Notes: generated by a model from the letters alone, not told the origin. A DNA stretch of 51,627 nt from Alphaproteobacteria bacterium (GCA_009693985.1 SHWE01000009.1:1-51627); one strand, 5' to 3'; shown: positions 33,390 through 43,136, counted from the first letter of the stretch. Program-made: numbers and translations.

Positions 33390-34243
33390 GCGAATTCCAC
33401 CGCCGCGACATGCTGATTCTGGCCGGCCTTGCCGCGTTCGCGCCTTTGGCTGCGAAGGCCGCGACCGCGCGCCCGCAGGCAAGGCTGAGGTTCGACGGCG
33501 ACGACGTCCAGGGCGGGCTCGTCCAGGGCCATATCGAATCCGGCGAGCGCGCCGAAGTCTGGGTGGACGGCAACCCGGTGCGCGCCGATGACGGCAGGTT
33601 CTGCTTCGGCTTCGGCCGCGATGCCGCGAAACCCGTTTTGGTGCGGGTGCGCTATGACGGGCGCTTCGAGGAGGCCCAGCAGGTCACGCCGAAGAAGCGC
33701 AGCTTCCGCTTTCAGCGCATCAATGGCCTGCCCGAAAAATATGTCAGCCCGCCGAAGGACGTGCTCGACCGTATCGCGCGCGACACGGCAATCGTCCGCG
33801 AAGCGCGTTCGCACGACAGCGACGAGATGTGGTTCTCGGAAAAATTCGATTGGCCGACCAAGGGGCCGATCACCAGCATCTATGGCAGCCAGCGCATCCT
33901 CAATGGCGAACCGCGCGAGCCCCATTACGGCGTCGATATCGCGGGGCCGCATGGCGAACCGATCATCGCGCCGTCGCCGGGCATCGTGACTCTGGCCGAG
34001 GAGCTTTATCTCTCCGGCAACACGATGTTGCTCGATCACGGCCACGGCGTATCGACGAGCTATCTGCATATGAGCCGCATGGATGTGCGGGTGGGCGATG
34101 AGCTCGACCGCGGCCAGCAGATGGGCCTCGTCGGCGCGACGGGCCGCGTGACGGGCCCGCATCTGTGCTGGCGGCTGAACTGGTTTCAGACGCGCTTGGA
34201 TGCGGCGTTGTTGGCGCCGCCGCGCATGGGCGCCAAAGCCTGA
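33386..34243 (+). CDS. Exported M23-family metallopeptidase
   Basis: 285 aa. The N-terminus HRRDMLILAGLAAFAPLAAKA has a twin arginine and looks like a Tat or Sec signal. Residues about 30-120 are a beta-rich domain typical of secreted M23 proteins. The LytM catalytic domain (about 150-275) has the zinc ligands His180 and Asp184 (PHYGVDIAG) and the catalytic His228 (TSYLHMS). The last motif reads GPHLCW (His259, Cys261), where classical LytM enzymes have His-x-His, so the third zinc ligand is replaced by cysteine. It may cut peptidoglycan crossbridges or act as a divisome or amidase activator. The last 58 bp overlap the convergent acyltransferase gene. Confidence 0.9.
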   Translation: MSEFHRRDMLILAGLAAFAPLAAKAATARPQARLRFDGDDVQGGLVQGHIESGERAEVWVDGNPVRADDGRFCFGFGRDAAKPVLVRVRYDGRFEEAQQVTPKKRSFRFQRINGLPEKYVSPPKDVLDRIARDTAIVREARSHDSDEMWFSEKFDWPTKGPITSIYGSQRILNGEPREPHYGVDIAGPHGEPIIAPSPGIVTLAEELYLSGNTMLLDHGHGVSTSYLHMSRMDVRVGDELDRGQQMGLVGATGRVTGPHLCWRLNWFQTRLDAALLAPPRMGAKA

Positions 34244-35187
34244 GCGCGTTTGCGTAAAGGCGCGCCCTTCGCATCCCACCGTTTGTGAATCCACAGCCAT
34301 TGCGAGGGCTGCGCGCGCACGCATTGCTCGATGAAAGCGTTGATCGCTTCCGTGCATTCCAGAAGATCGCGATCCGGGTCGCCCGTGTTGGGCGTTTCGA
34401 TGACGGGATAGGCCCGTATACGGAAACGGGCGCCGCCGATCCGTTCATTGGACACCGGCAGAATGACGGCGCCGAGCTTCAGCGCAAGCGCCGCCGGGAC
34501 AGGCGTCGTCATCACGTCGCGGCCGAAGAAGGGCGCGGGAATGCCTTCGCTGGCCCGCTGATCGACCATCATCAAGATGGAATCGCTTTTTCGCAGGATC
34601 GTAAAAATGCGGCGTGTTCCGGCCGCGCCCTTGGAGATCATTTCGGGAAGGCCGTTGCGCGTGCGCAATTTATAGAGCCAGCGGTTGACATAGGGATTGT
34701 TGGTCGGGCGATAGACTTGGCCGCCTTGAATGCCCCGCTCGCGCGCGGCAATCGGCATGGTCTCCCAATTGGCGAAATGACCGGAGATAAAGATGATGCC
34801 TTTGCCGCGTGCTTTTGCAGCTTCGTAGTGCTCGTGGCCTTCCATTTCGATGCGCGGCGATGCGCCCGCCCAATGGATATTGTCGAGATGGGCATATTCG
34901 CCCATGACGCGGCCGAGATTGTCCCACATGCCATCGAGGATCGCCGCGATCTCCGCTTCGCTTTTTTCGGGAAAGGCGGCGGTCAGATTTTCGACGGCGC
35001 GGCGCGACAATCCTGTCGGCGCGACCAGCTTGCGCCCGATCCAGCCGCCGATGGCGGAAGCGCGGTCGATGCTGAACAGGCGGAAGAAGCCGATGATGAG
35101 GAAAAAGCCCGCCGTCTCCAGCCAATAGCGAAGCTTGCGGCCGAGCGGCATCGCTTCGATTTTGGGGGCGGGAGGGGCCGCGCTCAT
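34186..35187 (-). CDS. LpxL/HtrB-type lysophospholipid acyltransferase
   Basis: 333 aa. One N-terminal membrane helix (FFLIIGFFRLF near 28-38) is followed by the acyltransferase domain. The catalytic motif is His137-x4-Glu142 in ISGHFANWE, with later blocks YRPTNNPYVNRWL and DQRASEGIPAPFFGR typical of LpxL/LpxM. It adds a secondary acyl chain to Kdo-lipid A. The gene is last in the msbA-waaA-lpxK unit and overlaps lpxK by 4 bp (ATGA). Which position it acylates, and whether with a normal or very-long chain, cannot be read from sequence. The C-terminus (residues about 314-333) is encoded opposite the M23 gene. Confidence 0.92.
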   Translation of the reverse strand: MSAAPPAPKIEAMPLGRKLRYWLETAGFFLIIGFFRLFSIDRASAIGGWIGRKLVAPTGLSRRAVENLTAAFPEKSEAEIAAILDGMWDNLGRVMGEYAHLDNIHWAGASPRIEMEGHEHYEAAKARGKGIIFISGHFANWETMPIAARERGIQGGQVYRPTNNPYVNRWLYKLRTRNGLPEMISKGAAGTRRIFTILRKSDSILMMVDQRASEGIPAPFFGRDVMTTPVPAALALKLGAVILPVSNERIGGARFRIRAYPVIETPNTGDPDRDLLECTEAINAFIEQCVRAQPSQWLWIHKRWDAKGAPLRKRAQALAPMRGGANNAASKRV

Positions 35188-36164
35188 GCGGCTCCCTCAT
35201 TCCGCGCCCGCGCCACCCTGTCAAGCAGGGCGTTCAGCGAAGCGCCGTCATCGTCAAACCTTGCGAACACCGGAACCGGCACGATGCGCGCGCGCTGCCG
35301 CGGTTCGAGCCGGAAATAATCTTTTTCGGTGGTGACGCAGAGCGCGCCGAATTTTTCGCACCCCAGCCGCAGCACTGAAAGTTCCAACTCGCTGAAGCGG
35401 TGATGGTCGGCGAAGGCCTGCGTGCCGACGACGCTCGCGCCGGCATTGCGCAACAGAGCGAAAAAGCGCTCCGGATTGCCGATGCCGGCAAAGGCGAAGA
35501 CGGCGCGGTCTTTGAGCGCTTCGGGTGCGGCGGCGATGGTGCGGGCGCGAAGGACCGGTCCCGTGAAGGCAATGGCGGGATCGCCGTCGCCCATCAGCAC
35601 GAGCGCGTCGGCGCGGGCGAGACCTTGCGAGACCGGCTCGCGCAACGGCCCCGCCGGGATCAAATGCCCATTGCCGAAACCCAGCGTCGCATCGACGACG
35701 ACAAAAGAGAGGTCTTTGACGATTTGGAAATTCTGAAAGCCGTCATCCATGACGATGAGGTCGGCGCCGAGCGTGTCGGCAAGTTTCGCGCCCGCCGCGC
35801 GGTCGCGCGCGACGATGGTGGGCGCGGTGGCGGCCAAGAGCAACGGCTCGTCGCCGACATCGGCCGACGCGTGTTGATGAGGATCGACAAGGACGGGCCA
35901 GGCCAAGCGTCCGCCATAGCCGCGCGTTAGGAACATGGGCTTCAGACCGCGGCCCACGCAGATTCGCGCCAGCGCAATGGCGATCGGAGTCTTGCCGCTG
36001 CCCCCGGCGGTGAGATTGCCGACGCAAACGACGCGCGCTTTGGGGCGGAAGGGATTGGCGCGCGCATGACGCAGCTTGACCGAGGCGCCGTAAAGCGCGC
36101 CCAGCGGCGACAGCAGCGCCGCAAGCACACTGCCGCGATGCGACCAGAATTTCGGGTCACGCAT
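35184..36164 (-). CDS. lpxK: Tetraacyldisaccharide 4'-kinase
   Basis: 326 aa from ATG 36164, which matches the family N-terminus MRDPKFWSHRGSVLAALLSP; the longer frame to 36251 runs over waaA. A membrane-associated helix precedes the P-loop VGNLTAGGSGKTP (48-60). Downstream blocks LTRGYGG, VGDEPLLLA, MDDGFQNFQI and the GPLREP motif identify LpxK. It phosphorylates the 4' position of the lipid A precursor. Overlaps of 8 bp with waaA and 4 bp with the acyltransferase show tight operon packing. Confidence 0.97.
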   Translation of the reverse strand: MRDPKFWSHRGSVLAALLSPLGALYGASVKLRHARANPFRPKARVVCVGNLTAGGSGKTPIAIALARICVGRGLKPMFLTRGYGGRLAWPVLVDPHQHASADVGDEPLLLAATAPTIVARDRAAGAKLADTLGADLIVMDDGFQNFQIVKDLSFVVVDATLGFGNGHLIPAGPLREPVSQGLARADALVLMGDGDPAIAFTGPVLRARTIAAAPEALKDRAVFAFAGIGNPERFFALLRNAGASVVGTQAFADHHRFSELELSVLRLGCEKFGALCVTTEKDYFRLEPRQRARIVPVPVFARFDDDGASLNALLDRVARARNEGAA

Positions 36165-37476
36165 GAGAGGCCAGCAAGGCTTCGGCGATGTCCACGGTCT
36201 TGGGTAACGCGCCGCCCAGGGATTCGGCTGCGTCTTTGGCGCTTCGGCCAAGGCGCGTCGCCGCGCTCGGATCGCCGATAAGCCGCAGCACGGAAGCGAT
36301 CAACGCGTCATTGGTCTCCACGCGGCCCTCGCCTTGGGCGGCGAGCAGCGTGGCGAATATCTCGTCGAAATTATGCGTGTGCGGCCCGGTCAGGATCGCG
36401 GTTCTGAGGCGCGCAGGCTCAAGCGGATTCTGGCCGCCATGCGGCACCAGACTGCCGCCGAGGAAGGCAAGCCGCGCCGCCCGATAGAAGAGGCCAAGTT
36501 CGCCCAGCGTGTCGGCGACATAGATTTGCGTGGTGGGCGAGGGAAGTGCTCCGGCGCCGCGCCGCGCCACGGAAAATCCGCGCGCCGCCGCCAGCGCCTC
36601 GATCTCGCGGCCCCGCGCCGGATGACGCGGCACGATTCCCGTGAGCGCGTTGGAACCGGAATCGCGCAAAGCCCCCGCGACGGACAGAAGCGCGTCGTCT
36701 TCGCCCGGATGCGTGCTGGCGGCAAGAAAAAACGGCCTTCCGCCGAGCGCCGCGTTAAACGCCGCGAGCGCCGTCTCGTCGACCGGCAAGGGCGGCGCGT
36801 CGGCCTTGAGCGCGCCCGCGATGCGCACGGCGCGCGCGCCCAGCGCCGTCAGCCGCGCCGCGACATCCGCATCCTGCGCGAGGCAGACATCGAACGAGGA
36901 AAGCAAACGCGCCGCCAAGGATCGCGCCCGTTGCCAGCCCCGATAGGAACGCTCCGACAGGCGCGCATTGACGAGCGCCATCGGGATATTGCGGGCGCGC
37001 GTTTCCAGAATGAGGTTCGGCCACAGCTCGGATTCGACGAACAGCGCCAGATCGGGGCGCCAATGGGTCAGGAAACGCGTTACGGCGGCGCCCGCATCGA
37101 TGGGCGCATATTGGTGAAACGCTCGCGGAGGCAGACGCTCGGCCATCAATTGCGCCGATGTCACGCTTCCGGTCGTGACGAGAATGTGCCGGCCGGGTTT
37201 TTCGAGAAGCGCGGAGACGAGCGGCAGCGCCGCGAGCGACTCGCCGACACTGGCGCCATGCACCCAGACGAGTTGGCCTTCGGGGCGCGCAATCGGGCTA
37301 CGTCCCATTCTCTCGGCAAGGCGCGCAGCATCTTCTTTGCCCTTACGGGCGCGCGCGCGAAGGATGAGCCCCGCCGCCGGCGAGAGCGCCGACCACAGGC
37401 CGCGATAGAGCGCGAGCGCGAACCCGCCCCCGGGCGCTGCGCGAGCCTCAGCCGAGATGGGCTGCGGGCGCAGCAT
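36157..37476 (-). CDS. waaA: 3-deoxy-D-manno-octulosonic acid transferase
   Basis: 439 aa from ATG 37476, chosen because AAGGAGG lies 3 nt upstream; ATG 37494 is also in frame. Start and upstream RBS lie inside the end of msbA. The N-terminal anchor region (FALALYRGLWSALSPAAGLIL) precedes a GT-B glycosyltransferase with the catalytic Glu in WVHGASVGES (Glu79), FVESELWPNLI, the GALKADAP linker and the donor-site segment LGGSLVPHGGQNPLEPA. It transfers one or two Kdo residues from CMP-Kdo to lipid IVA. The number of Kdo units is not predictable. Confidence 0.97.
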   Translation of the reverse strand: MLRPQPISAEARAAPGGGFALALYRGLWSALSPAAGLILRARARKGKEDAARLAERMGRSPIARPEGQLVWVHGASVGESLAALPLVSALLEKPGRHILVTTGSVTSAQLMAERLPPRAFHQYAPIDAGAAVTRFLTHWRPDLALFVESELWPNLILETRARNIPMALVNARLSERSYRGWQRARSLAARLLSSFDVCLAQDADVAARLTALGARAVRIAGALKADAPPLPVDETALAAFNAALGGRPFFLAASTHPGEDDALLSVAGALRDSGSNALTGIVPRHPARGREIEALAAARGFSVARRGAGALPSPTTQIYVADTLGELGLFYRAARLAFLGGSLVPHGGQNPLEPARLRTAILTGPHTHNFDEIFATLLAAQGEGRVETNDALIASVLRLIGDPSAATRLGRSAKDAAESLGGALPKTVDIAEALLASHA

Positions 37477-39274
37477 CGGCCTCCTTGAATTCATGCTGAT
37501 AGAGCCGTGCATAGAGGCCGCCGCGTCCGATCAGCTCGCCATGCGTGCCGGACTCCACGATGCGGCCGAGATCGAGCACATGGATCGTATCGGCATCGAC
37601 GACGGTGGTGAGACGGTGCGCGATGACGATGGTGGTCCGCCCCTTCATCAGCCGCCGCAACGCGTCCTGCACCTGGCGCTCGTTCTCGGTATCGAGCGCC
37701 GAGGTCGCTTCGTCGAGCAGGAGGATGGGCGCGTCGCGCAGCATGGCGCGCGCGATAGCGATACGCTGGCGTTGCCCGCCGGAGAGCCGTAAGCCCCCTT
37801 CGCCGACGCGCGTGTCATAGCCTTGCGGAAGCGCCTCGATGAAGTCGTGCGCGGCGGCCGATTTGGCGGCCGAAACGATTGCCTCGAAGCTCGCCCCTTG
37901 CGCGCCATAACCGATATTGGCGCGCACCGATTCATCGAACAGGAAAGCGTCCTGCGTCACCAGCGCGACCGCGCCGCGCAAGGAGGCGATGGTGACGGCG
38001 CGGATATCCTGGCCGTCGATTTCGATCCTGCCGGTATCGGCGTCGTAGAAGCGCAGCAGCAGATTGAAGAGCGTGCTCTTGCCGGCGCCCGATTGTCCAA
38101 CCAGCGCGATCTTCTTCCCGGCGCCGACCTCGAAACTGATGGATTCGAGCGTCGATTGGCCGGGATGATAGGCAAAGCGCACATTGTCGAAACGGATTTT
38201 GCCGCCAAAAGGCGGGGCTGCGATTCGCAGCGGCGTGGCATCCGGCGCATCGACAATGACGGGCTTCCGATCGATCAATGCGAAGACGCGTTTGGCCGCG
38301 CCCAGGCCCGTCGAGGTGACGGTCCAGAAATTGGAGAGATTGCGCACCGGCTGCTGCGCCAACAGCATCGCCGCGGTGAAGGACGCGAAGGCGCCGACTT
38401 CGAGCTCGCCATAGATGCTCTGATAGCCGGCCATCAGAAACACCACCGCGAGGGCGATGCCTCCAACCATATCCGCCGCCGGCGCCGATATCGCGCTCGA
38501 TCTTATGGCCTTGATCAGGAAGCGCACCCGTTGGTCGATGCCGGCGACGACGCGCGAAATGGCGTGGGCTTCGAGCCCGTAAGCTTTCACTACGCGCCGT
38601 CCGTCGAGGATTTCGGTGAGCGCGGTCGAAAGCCCCTCCGTTTCCACCATGCCCTGCGTCGATGCCTTACGGACGCTTTTCCCGAGATTGCGCGTGATCC
38701 AGGCGACAATCGGAAGCGTCAGAACGGAAACCAGCGACAATTGCCAGTCCTGGTAGATCAAGAGGCCGGCGAACAGGACGAGCGAAACCACTTCCTTGGC
38801 GCAGGCTGCGATGCCCTTGGTGATGGCATCGCGCAGCAGCGTGGCGTCGTAGAGAAAATTGGAAACGAATTGACCGGAATGCACGGCGTTGAGTTCGGCC
38901 AGATCGAAGGCGAAGATGCTTTTCGCCATGTCGCGTTGGGTTCCGGCGACGACATGCTGGCCGACGGAGTTCATGAATACGGCCTCGCCGTAATTGAAGC
39001 CTGCGCGTAAGATCACAATGGCCATGGCCAGCGCCGGGACCACGAACACCATGTCCGCGCGCTTTTCCACGAACAGATACCGAATCATCGGATCGAAGAT
39101 GTAGGCGAGCAGCGCCGCGGTGATGGCGCCGCCCAACATGCAGACAATGGCAAGAACCAAAGTGAGCTTCTGCCGGCCGACATAATCGCGCAGCAGCCGC
39201 ACGATCAGCGCGAGGTCGGACGCGCCCGTATCGCGCGGGCGTTGAACGAGGCTCGGAATCGGAAGGCCATTCAT
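37448..39274 (-). CDS. msbA: MsbA-like lipid flippase, ABC transporter with fused permease and ATPase
   Basis: 608 aa. Residues about 30-330 form six membrane helices (ABC type I exporter). The ATPase domain has Walker A GQSGAGKST, the Q-loop VTQDAFLF, the signature LSGGQ, Walker B ILLLDEATSALD and the His switch IAHRL. It heads the lipid A operon and overlaps waaA, so flipping of core-lipid A across the inner membrane is the likely role. Half-transporters for other lipids or drugs share this architecture, but the neighbours make MsbA the best name. A 69-bp gap separates it from cysQ. Confidence 0.92.
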   Translation of the reverse strand: MNGLPIPSLVQRPRDTGASDLALIVRLLRDYVGRQKLTLVLAIVCMLGGAITAALLAYIFDPMIRYLFVEKRADMVFVVPALAMAIVILRAGFNYGEAVFMNSVGQHVVAGTQRDMAKSIFAFDLAELNAVHSGQFVSNFLYDATLLRDAITKGIAACAKEVVSLVLFAGLLIYQDWQLSLVSVLTLPIVAWITRNLGKSVRKASTQGMVETEGLSTALTEILDGRRVVKAYGLEAHAISRVVAGIDQRVRFLIKAIRSSAISAPAADMVGGIALAVVFLMAGYQSIYGELEVGAFASFTAAMLLAQQPVRNLSNFWTVTSTGLGAAKRVFALIDRKPVIVDAPDATPLRIAAPPFGGKIRFDNVRFAYHPGQSTLESISFEVGAGKKIALVGQSGAGKSTLFNLLLRFYDADTGRIEIDGQDIRAVTIASLRGAVALVTQDAFLFDESVRANIGYGAQGASFEAIVSAAKSAAAHDFIEALPQGYDTRVGEGGLRLSGGQRQRIAIARAMLRDAPILLLDEATSALDTENERQVQDALRRLMKGRTTIVIAHRLTTVVDADTIHVLDLGRIVESGTHGELIGRGGLYARLYQHEFKEADAAPAAHLG

Positions 39275-39343
39275 GACAAGGCTTTACCACGGCGGGTGCG
39301 AAGCGGGGAATGTTACTCCCGTTGGGCCGGCGGCGGGATAAGG

Positions 39344-40138
39344 TTAAGTCCGCTCCTTAAGCCGCGCGAGGAGAAGCCCGTGCAGGGCAGGGGTAGCGCA
39401 AATAACGGTTTCCTGGTCCGGCGCGGGCCGATTGTAGATCAGCAATGTTCCGTCGCTATCCGTGACCGTACCACCCGCCTCGTGCACGAGGAGATCGCCG
39501 GCCGCCAAGTCCCAGTCCGATTTGCGCGTCGGCGACACCATGGCGTCGAATTCGCCGGCGGCGACGAGGCCCATGCGATAGGCGATGGAGCTGCGCGTTT
39601 CGACCGTGACCGATTCGGGCCAGGGCGTCGCCCAGCGCGGCGAGTCGAAGACGTCGCGCGCAAAGAACAGACGCGAATCCGCAAGATCGGTTGTGAAGCT
39701 GACATGGATCGGCTGGCCGTTCTTGCGCGCGCCGCAGGCAAGCGTCGCTTCGAACATCTCCTCGGTGATCGGATTGTAGATCGCCGCCGATTGCGGACGC
39801 CCCTCAACGACGACCGCGGCGACGATGGTGAATTGCGGGCGGCGTTTGATGAAACCATGCGTGCCGTCGATGGGATCGACGACGAAGGTTCGGGCGCAAT
39901 TCAGGCGGGCGGGATCGTCGGTGGATTCTTCCGACAGCCAGCCATAATCGGGGCGCTGGGCCAGAAGCTTCTCATGCAGGAATTTGTCGATGGCGAGGTC
40001 GGCATCGGTAACCGGGCTGTTATTGCTCTTGTTCGTGACCTTGAACGTACCGCCGAAATAATGACGCGCGATGGCGCCGGCTTCCCGTAAGTAAGCGACG
40101 AGGAGCCTGGTGTCTTCGGACGCGTCACGCTCCGGCAA
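39344..40138 (-). CDS. cysQ: Inositol monophosphatase-family, 3'(2'),5'-bisphosphate nucleotidase-like
   Basis: 264 aa. The lithium-sensitive phosphatase motifs are in order: LSEES (metal-binding Glu), DPIDGTHGF (metal-binding Asp) and SDWDLAAGDLLVHEAGG (third Asp). The spacing and neighbours fit CysQ, which removes the toxic byproduct PAP of sulfate assimilation, but inositol monophosphatase or histidinol phosphatase activity is not excluded. The pmbA-cysQ-waaA linkage is common in alphaproteobacteria. The start overlaps the end of pmbA by 14 bp. Confidence 0.88.
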   Translation of the reverse strand: MPERDASEDTRLLVAYLREAGAIARHYFGGTFKVTNKSNNSPVTDADLAIDKFLHEKLLAQRPDYGWLSEESTDDPARLNCARTFVVDPIDGTHGFIKRRPQFTIVAAVVVEGRPQSAAIYNPITEEMFEATLACGARKNGQPIHVSFTTDLADSRLFFARDVFDSPRWATPWPESVTVETRSSIAYRMGLVAAGEFDAMVSPTRKSDWDLAAGDLLVHEAGGTVTDSDGTLLIYNRPAPDQETVICATPALHGLLLARLKERT

Positions 40139-41477
40139 TGGTCATGCCTTCCACGCGTATGGTGGGCGCATCGGTGCCGTAGCGGAACACGAGATCGCTG
40201 GCGGGCGTGAGATTGCGGTACATGTCCTTCAAATTTCCGGCGATGGTGACTTCGCTCACCGGGTAGGCAAGCTTGCCGTTCTCGATCCAGAAGCCGGCGG
40301 CGCCGCGCGAATAATCGCCGGTGACGCCATTGACCCCCATGCCGATCAGCTCGGTGACGTAGAAGCCCTCGCGCACATCGGCCATCAGATCCTCGGGCGA
40401 GAGCGGTCCCGCCGCCATGTAGAGATTGGTGGGCGCGGGGCTGGGCGGGCCGCCGGTGCCGCGCGCCGCATGGCCGGTGGTCTGAAGCCCGAGCTGGCGG
40501 GCGGACGCCGAGTCGAGCAGCCAGGTGGTGAGCCGCCCTTTGTCGGCGATGATTGTCAGGCGATTGGCGACGCCTTCGCCGTCGAAGGGTTTGGAGCGCA
40601 GGCCGCGTTTGCGGTGCGGGTCGTCGATAATGGAGATGCCGGTCCCGAACACCTCCTTGCCCATCTGGTCTTTCAGGAAGCTGACGCCGCGCGCGATGGC
40701 GGCGCCCGAAATCGCGCCGGCGAAATGGCCGACCAGCCCGCCGGACACGCGCGGATCGTAGAACACGGGCACGGATTGGGTTTTCACCTTGCGCGGGTTC
40801 AGCCGTTTCACGGCGCGCTCCCCTGCGCGTTTTCCGACGGTCGATGCGGATTCGAGGTCGGAGGCGAAACGCGTGCTCGAATAATCGTAATCGCGTTCCA
40901 TCGAGGTGCCTTCGCCGGCGATGACCGAGACCGCGACGCTGCGCGTGGTGCCGCTATAGCCGCCGAGGAAACCTTCGGACGTCGCGAGCGTGACCAGGGT
41001 GCGCCCGTAATCGGCGCTGCCGCCTTCCGAATTGGTAACACCCACGACATTGAGGGCGGCCTGCTCGGCGGCGTGGGCGCGCTCGACCAGAAGCACGGTC
41101 GATGGCTCCTGCGGATCGTCGATGCCGACATCGGCGATTTGCGTTGCCAGGCGGTCGCGCGGCGCCAGGCCGGCGAATTTGTCCTCCGGCGCCAGCTTCG
41201 CCATGGCGACGGCGCGTTCCGGAAGTTCGGCGAGCGCGGGTTCCGAGAAATCGGTGGAGGAGACGAAAGCGATCTGCTTGCCGACGAAGACGCGCAAGCC
41301 GAGATCGGAGGATTCCGAGCGGCCGACATCCTCGAGCTTGCCGAGGCGATAGGAGACGCCCACCGAGATGTTCTTGAACTCCACCGCATCGGCGGCATCG
41401 GCGCCGGCTTTCAGCGCGGATTTCACCAGGCGGTCGAGGCGGTCGGCGGCGGCTTGATCTGGGAACTTTGCGGACAT
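40125..41477 (-). CDS. pmbA: TldE/PmbA metalloprotease subunit
   Basis: 450 aa. The family N-terminal domain includes AADAVEFKNISVGVSYRLGKLEDVGRS-like blocks (residues about 27-56) and ESSDLGLRVFVGKQIAF. The C-terminal half has YDPRVSGGLVGHFAGAISGAA, TLYM-like segment TNLYMAAG and GVTGDYSRGAAGFWIENG. PmbA lacks the HExxxH zinc motif; it pairs with TldD, which has it. TldD/E matures peptide antibiotics such as microcin B17, degrades antitoxins and trims unfolded peptides. The partner tldD is at the right edge of this window, on the same strand but about 9 kb away. Confidence 0.95.
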   Translation of the reverse strand: MSAKFPDQAAADRLDRLVKSALKAGADAADAVEFKNISVGVSYRLGKLEDVGRSESSDLGLRVFVGKQIAFVSSTDFSEPALAELPERAVAMAKLAPEDKFAGLAPRDRLATQIADVGIDDPQEPSTVLLVERAHAAEQAALNVVGVTNSEGGSADYGRTLVTLATSEGFLGGYSGTTRSVAVSVIAGEGTSMERDYDYSSTRFASDLESASTVGKRAGERAVKRLNPRKVKTQSVPVFYDPRVSGGLVGHFAGAISGAAIARGVSFLKDQMGKEVFGTGISIIDDPHRKRGLRSKPFDGEGVANRLTIIADKGRLTTWLLDSASARQLGLQTTGHAARGTGGPPSPAPTNLYMAAGPLSPEDLMADVREGFYVTELIGMGVNGVTGDYSRGAAGFWIENGKLAYPVSEVTIAGNLKDMYRNLTPASDLVFRYGTDAPTIRVEGMTIAGA

Positions 41478-41596
41478 GGAACCTCTGGCGCAGGCGTGGA
41501 CCCGCTTCTCATAAACGCGCGAGAGGGAAAATTATAGGGGCGGAAAATGGTCCGCAGGCTGAGGATGCGTCTGTCTCGGGTCAGAATCCGATAGCC

Positions 41597-43126
41597 TCAA
41601 TCTTTCCAGATCGGCTTGCCCGAGCCGGGGAGGCCCAGCTTCGGCCATTTCTCGGTGACGGTCTTGACGATTGTTTCGTCCATGCGGATGGGGCGGCCCC
41701 ATTCGCGGTTCGTCTCGGGCGGCCATTTGTTGGTGGCATCGAGCCCGATCTTGGAGCCGAGTCCGGATTCGGGCGCCGCGAAATCGAGATAGTCGATCGG
41801 CGTGTTTTCGATGATGGTGATGTCGCGCGCCGGATCCATGCGGGTCGAGAGCGCCCACATCACATCCGCCCAGGACCGCGCGTCGATGTCCTCGTCCACC
41901 ACGATGACCCATTTGGTGTACATGAACTGGCGCAAATACGACCACACCGCCATCATCACGCGCTTGGCGTGGCCGGGATAGGCCTTCCGTATACTGACGA
42001 CTGCGATGCGGTAGGAACACCCTTCCGGCGGCAGCCAGAAATCGACGATCTCGGGGAATTGTTGCTGGAAGAGGGGAATGAAAACTTCGTTCAGCGCTTC
42101 GCCGAGCGTCGCGGGTTCGTCGGGTGGCCGCCCGGTGAAGGTGGAAAGATAGATCGGCTTCTCGCGCATCGTGATCGCGGTCGCGGTGAAGACCGGGAAT
42201 TGCTCGACGGCGTTGTAATAGCCGGTGTGGTCGCCATAGGGCCCTTCATCGCGGTAATCGGTGAAGGAGACTTCGCCCTCGATGACGATCTCGGCTTCGG
42301 CGGGAACTTTGAGCGGCTGCGTCACGCAATCGACCAGCTCGACGCGCTGCCCTCGCAAAATGCCGGCGAATTGGTATTCGGAGAAGGTGTCGGGCACCGG
42401 CGTCACCGCGGCGATGATGGTGCCCGGATCGGCGCCGATGATCGCGGCGGCGGGGAAGGGCCCTTTGCTCTCTTTCTCCCAGCGGCGATGCTGCTGCGCG
42501 CCGCCCCTATGGCGCAGCCAGCGCATGATGGTCTGGTTCTTGTTCAGCACCTGCATGCGGTAGATGCCGAGATTGAAATTGTCCTCGCGCGAATCCGACG
42601 GGCCCTTGGTGACGACAAGCGGCCAGGTGATCAGCGGCGCGGGCTCGCCGGGCCAGCAGGTCTGGACGGGCAGCATGTTGAGATCGATGTCGGCGCCCTT
42701 CAGCACGATCTGCTGGCAGGGCGCGCTTCTGACCGTCTTAGGCTTCATCGCCATGACGGTGCGTGCGAGCGGCACCATCTCGATGGCGTCGGCGATGGAG
42801 CGTGGTGGCTCGGGTTGGCGCAACGTCGCCAGCAGCTCGCCGACCTCGCGCAAGGATTTGGCGTCGGTGCGTTCGACGCCGCCCAGTGTGACGCCCTGCG
42901 CCACGCGCTTCACCGTGCCGAACAGATTGACCAGCACCGGAATGTCGGAGCGCGTCCCGTCGCTGCGGATCGGATTCTCGAAGATCACCGCCGGGCCCCG
43001 TTCGGCCAAGAGGCGCGTCTGGATTTCCGTCATCTCGAGCACGGTCGAGACGGGTTCCTTGACGCGCACGAGGTCGCGCGCGGCCTCCAATTTGGCGATG
43101 AATTCGCGAAGCGACCGGTAGCTCAT
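41597..43126 (-). CDS. ubiD: UbiD-family 3-octaprenyl-4-hydroxybenzoate carboxy-lyase
   Basis: 509 aa from ATG 43126; upstream codons in the same frame run into the permease. The N-terminus [14 protein letters not shown], the central blocks [20 protein letters not shown] and [12 protein letters not shown], and the end [20 protein letters not shown] are typical of UbiD. The enzyme uses prenylated FMN (made by UbiX) to decarboxylate the polyprenyl-hydroxybenzoate formed by UbiA, which is encoded about 4 kb away on the same strand. UbiX is not in the window. Confidence 0.95.
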   Translation of the reverse strand: MSYRSLREFIAKLEAARDLVRVKEPVSTVLEMTEIQTRLLAERGPAVIFENPIRSDGTRSDIPVLVNLFGTVKRVAQGVTLGGVERTDAKSLREVGELLATLRQPEPPRSIADAIEMVPLARTVMAMKPKTVRSAPCQQIVLKGADIDLNMLPVQTCWPGEPAPLITWPLVVTKGPSDSREDNFNLGIYRMQVLNKNQTIMRWLRHRGGAQQHRRWEKESKGPFPAAAIIGADPGTIIAAVTPVPDTFSEYQFAGILRGQRVELVDCVTQPLKVPAEAEIVIEGEVSFTDYRDEGPYGDHTGYYNAVEQFPVFTATAITMREKPIYLSTFTGRPPDEPATLGEALNEVFIPLFQQQFPEIVDFWLPPEGCSYRIAVVSIRKAYPGHAKRVMMAVWSYLRQFMYTKWVIVVDEDIDARSWADVMWALSTRMDPARDITIIENTPIDYLDFAAPESGLGSKIGLDATNKWPPETNREWGRPIRMDETIVKTVTEKWPKLGLPGSGKPIWKD

Positions 43127-43136
43127 GGGGGAAAGA

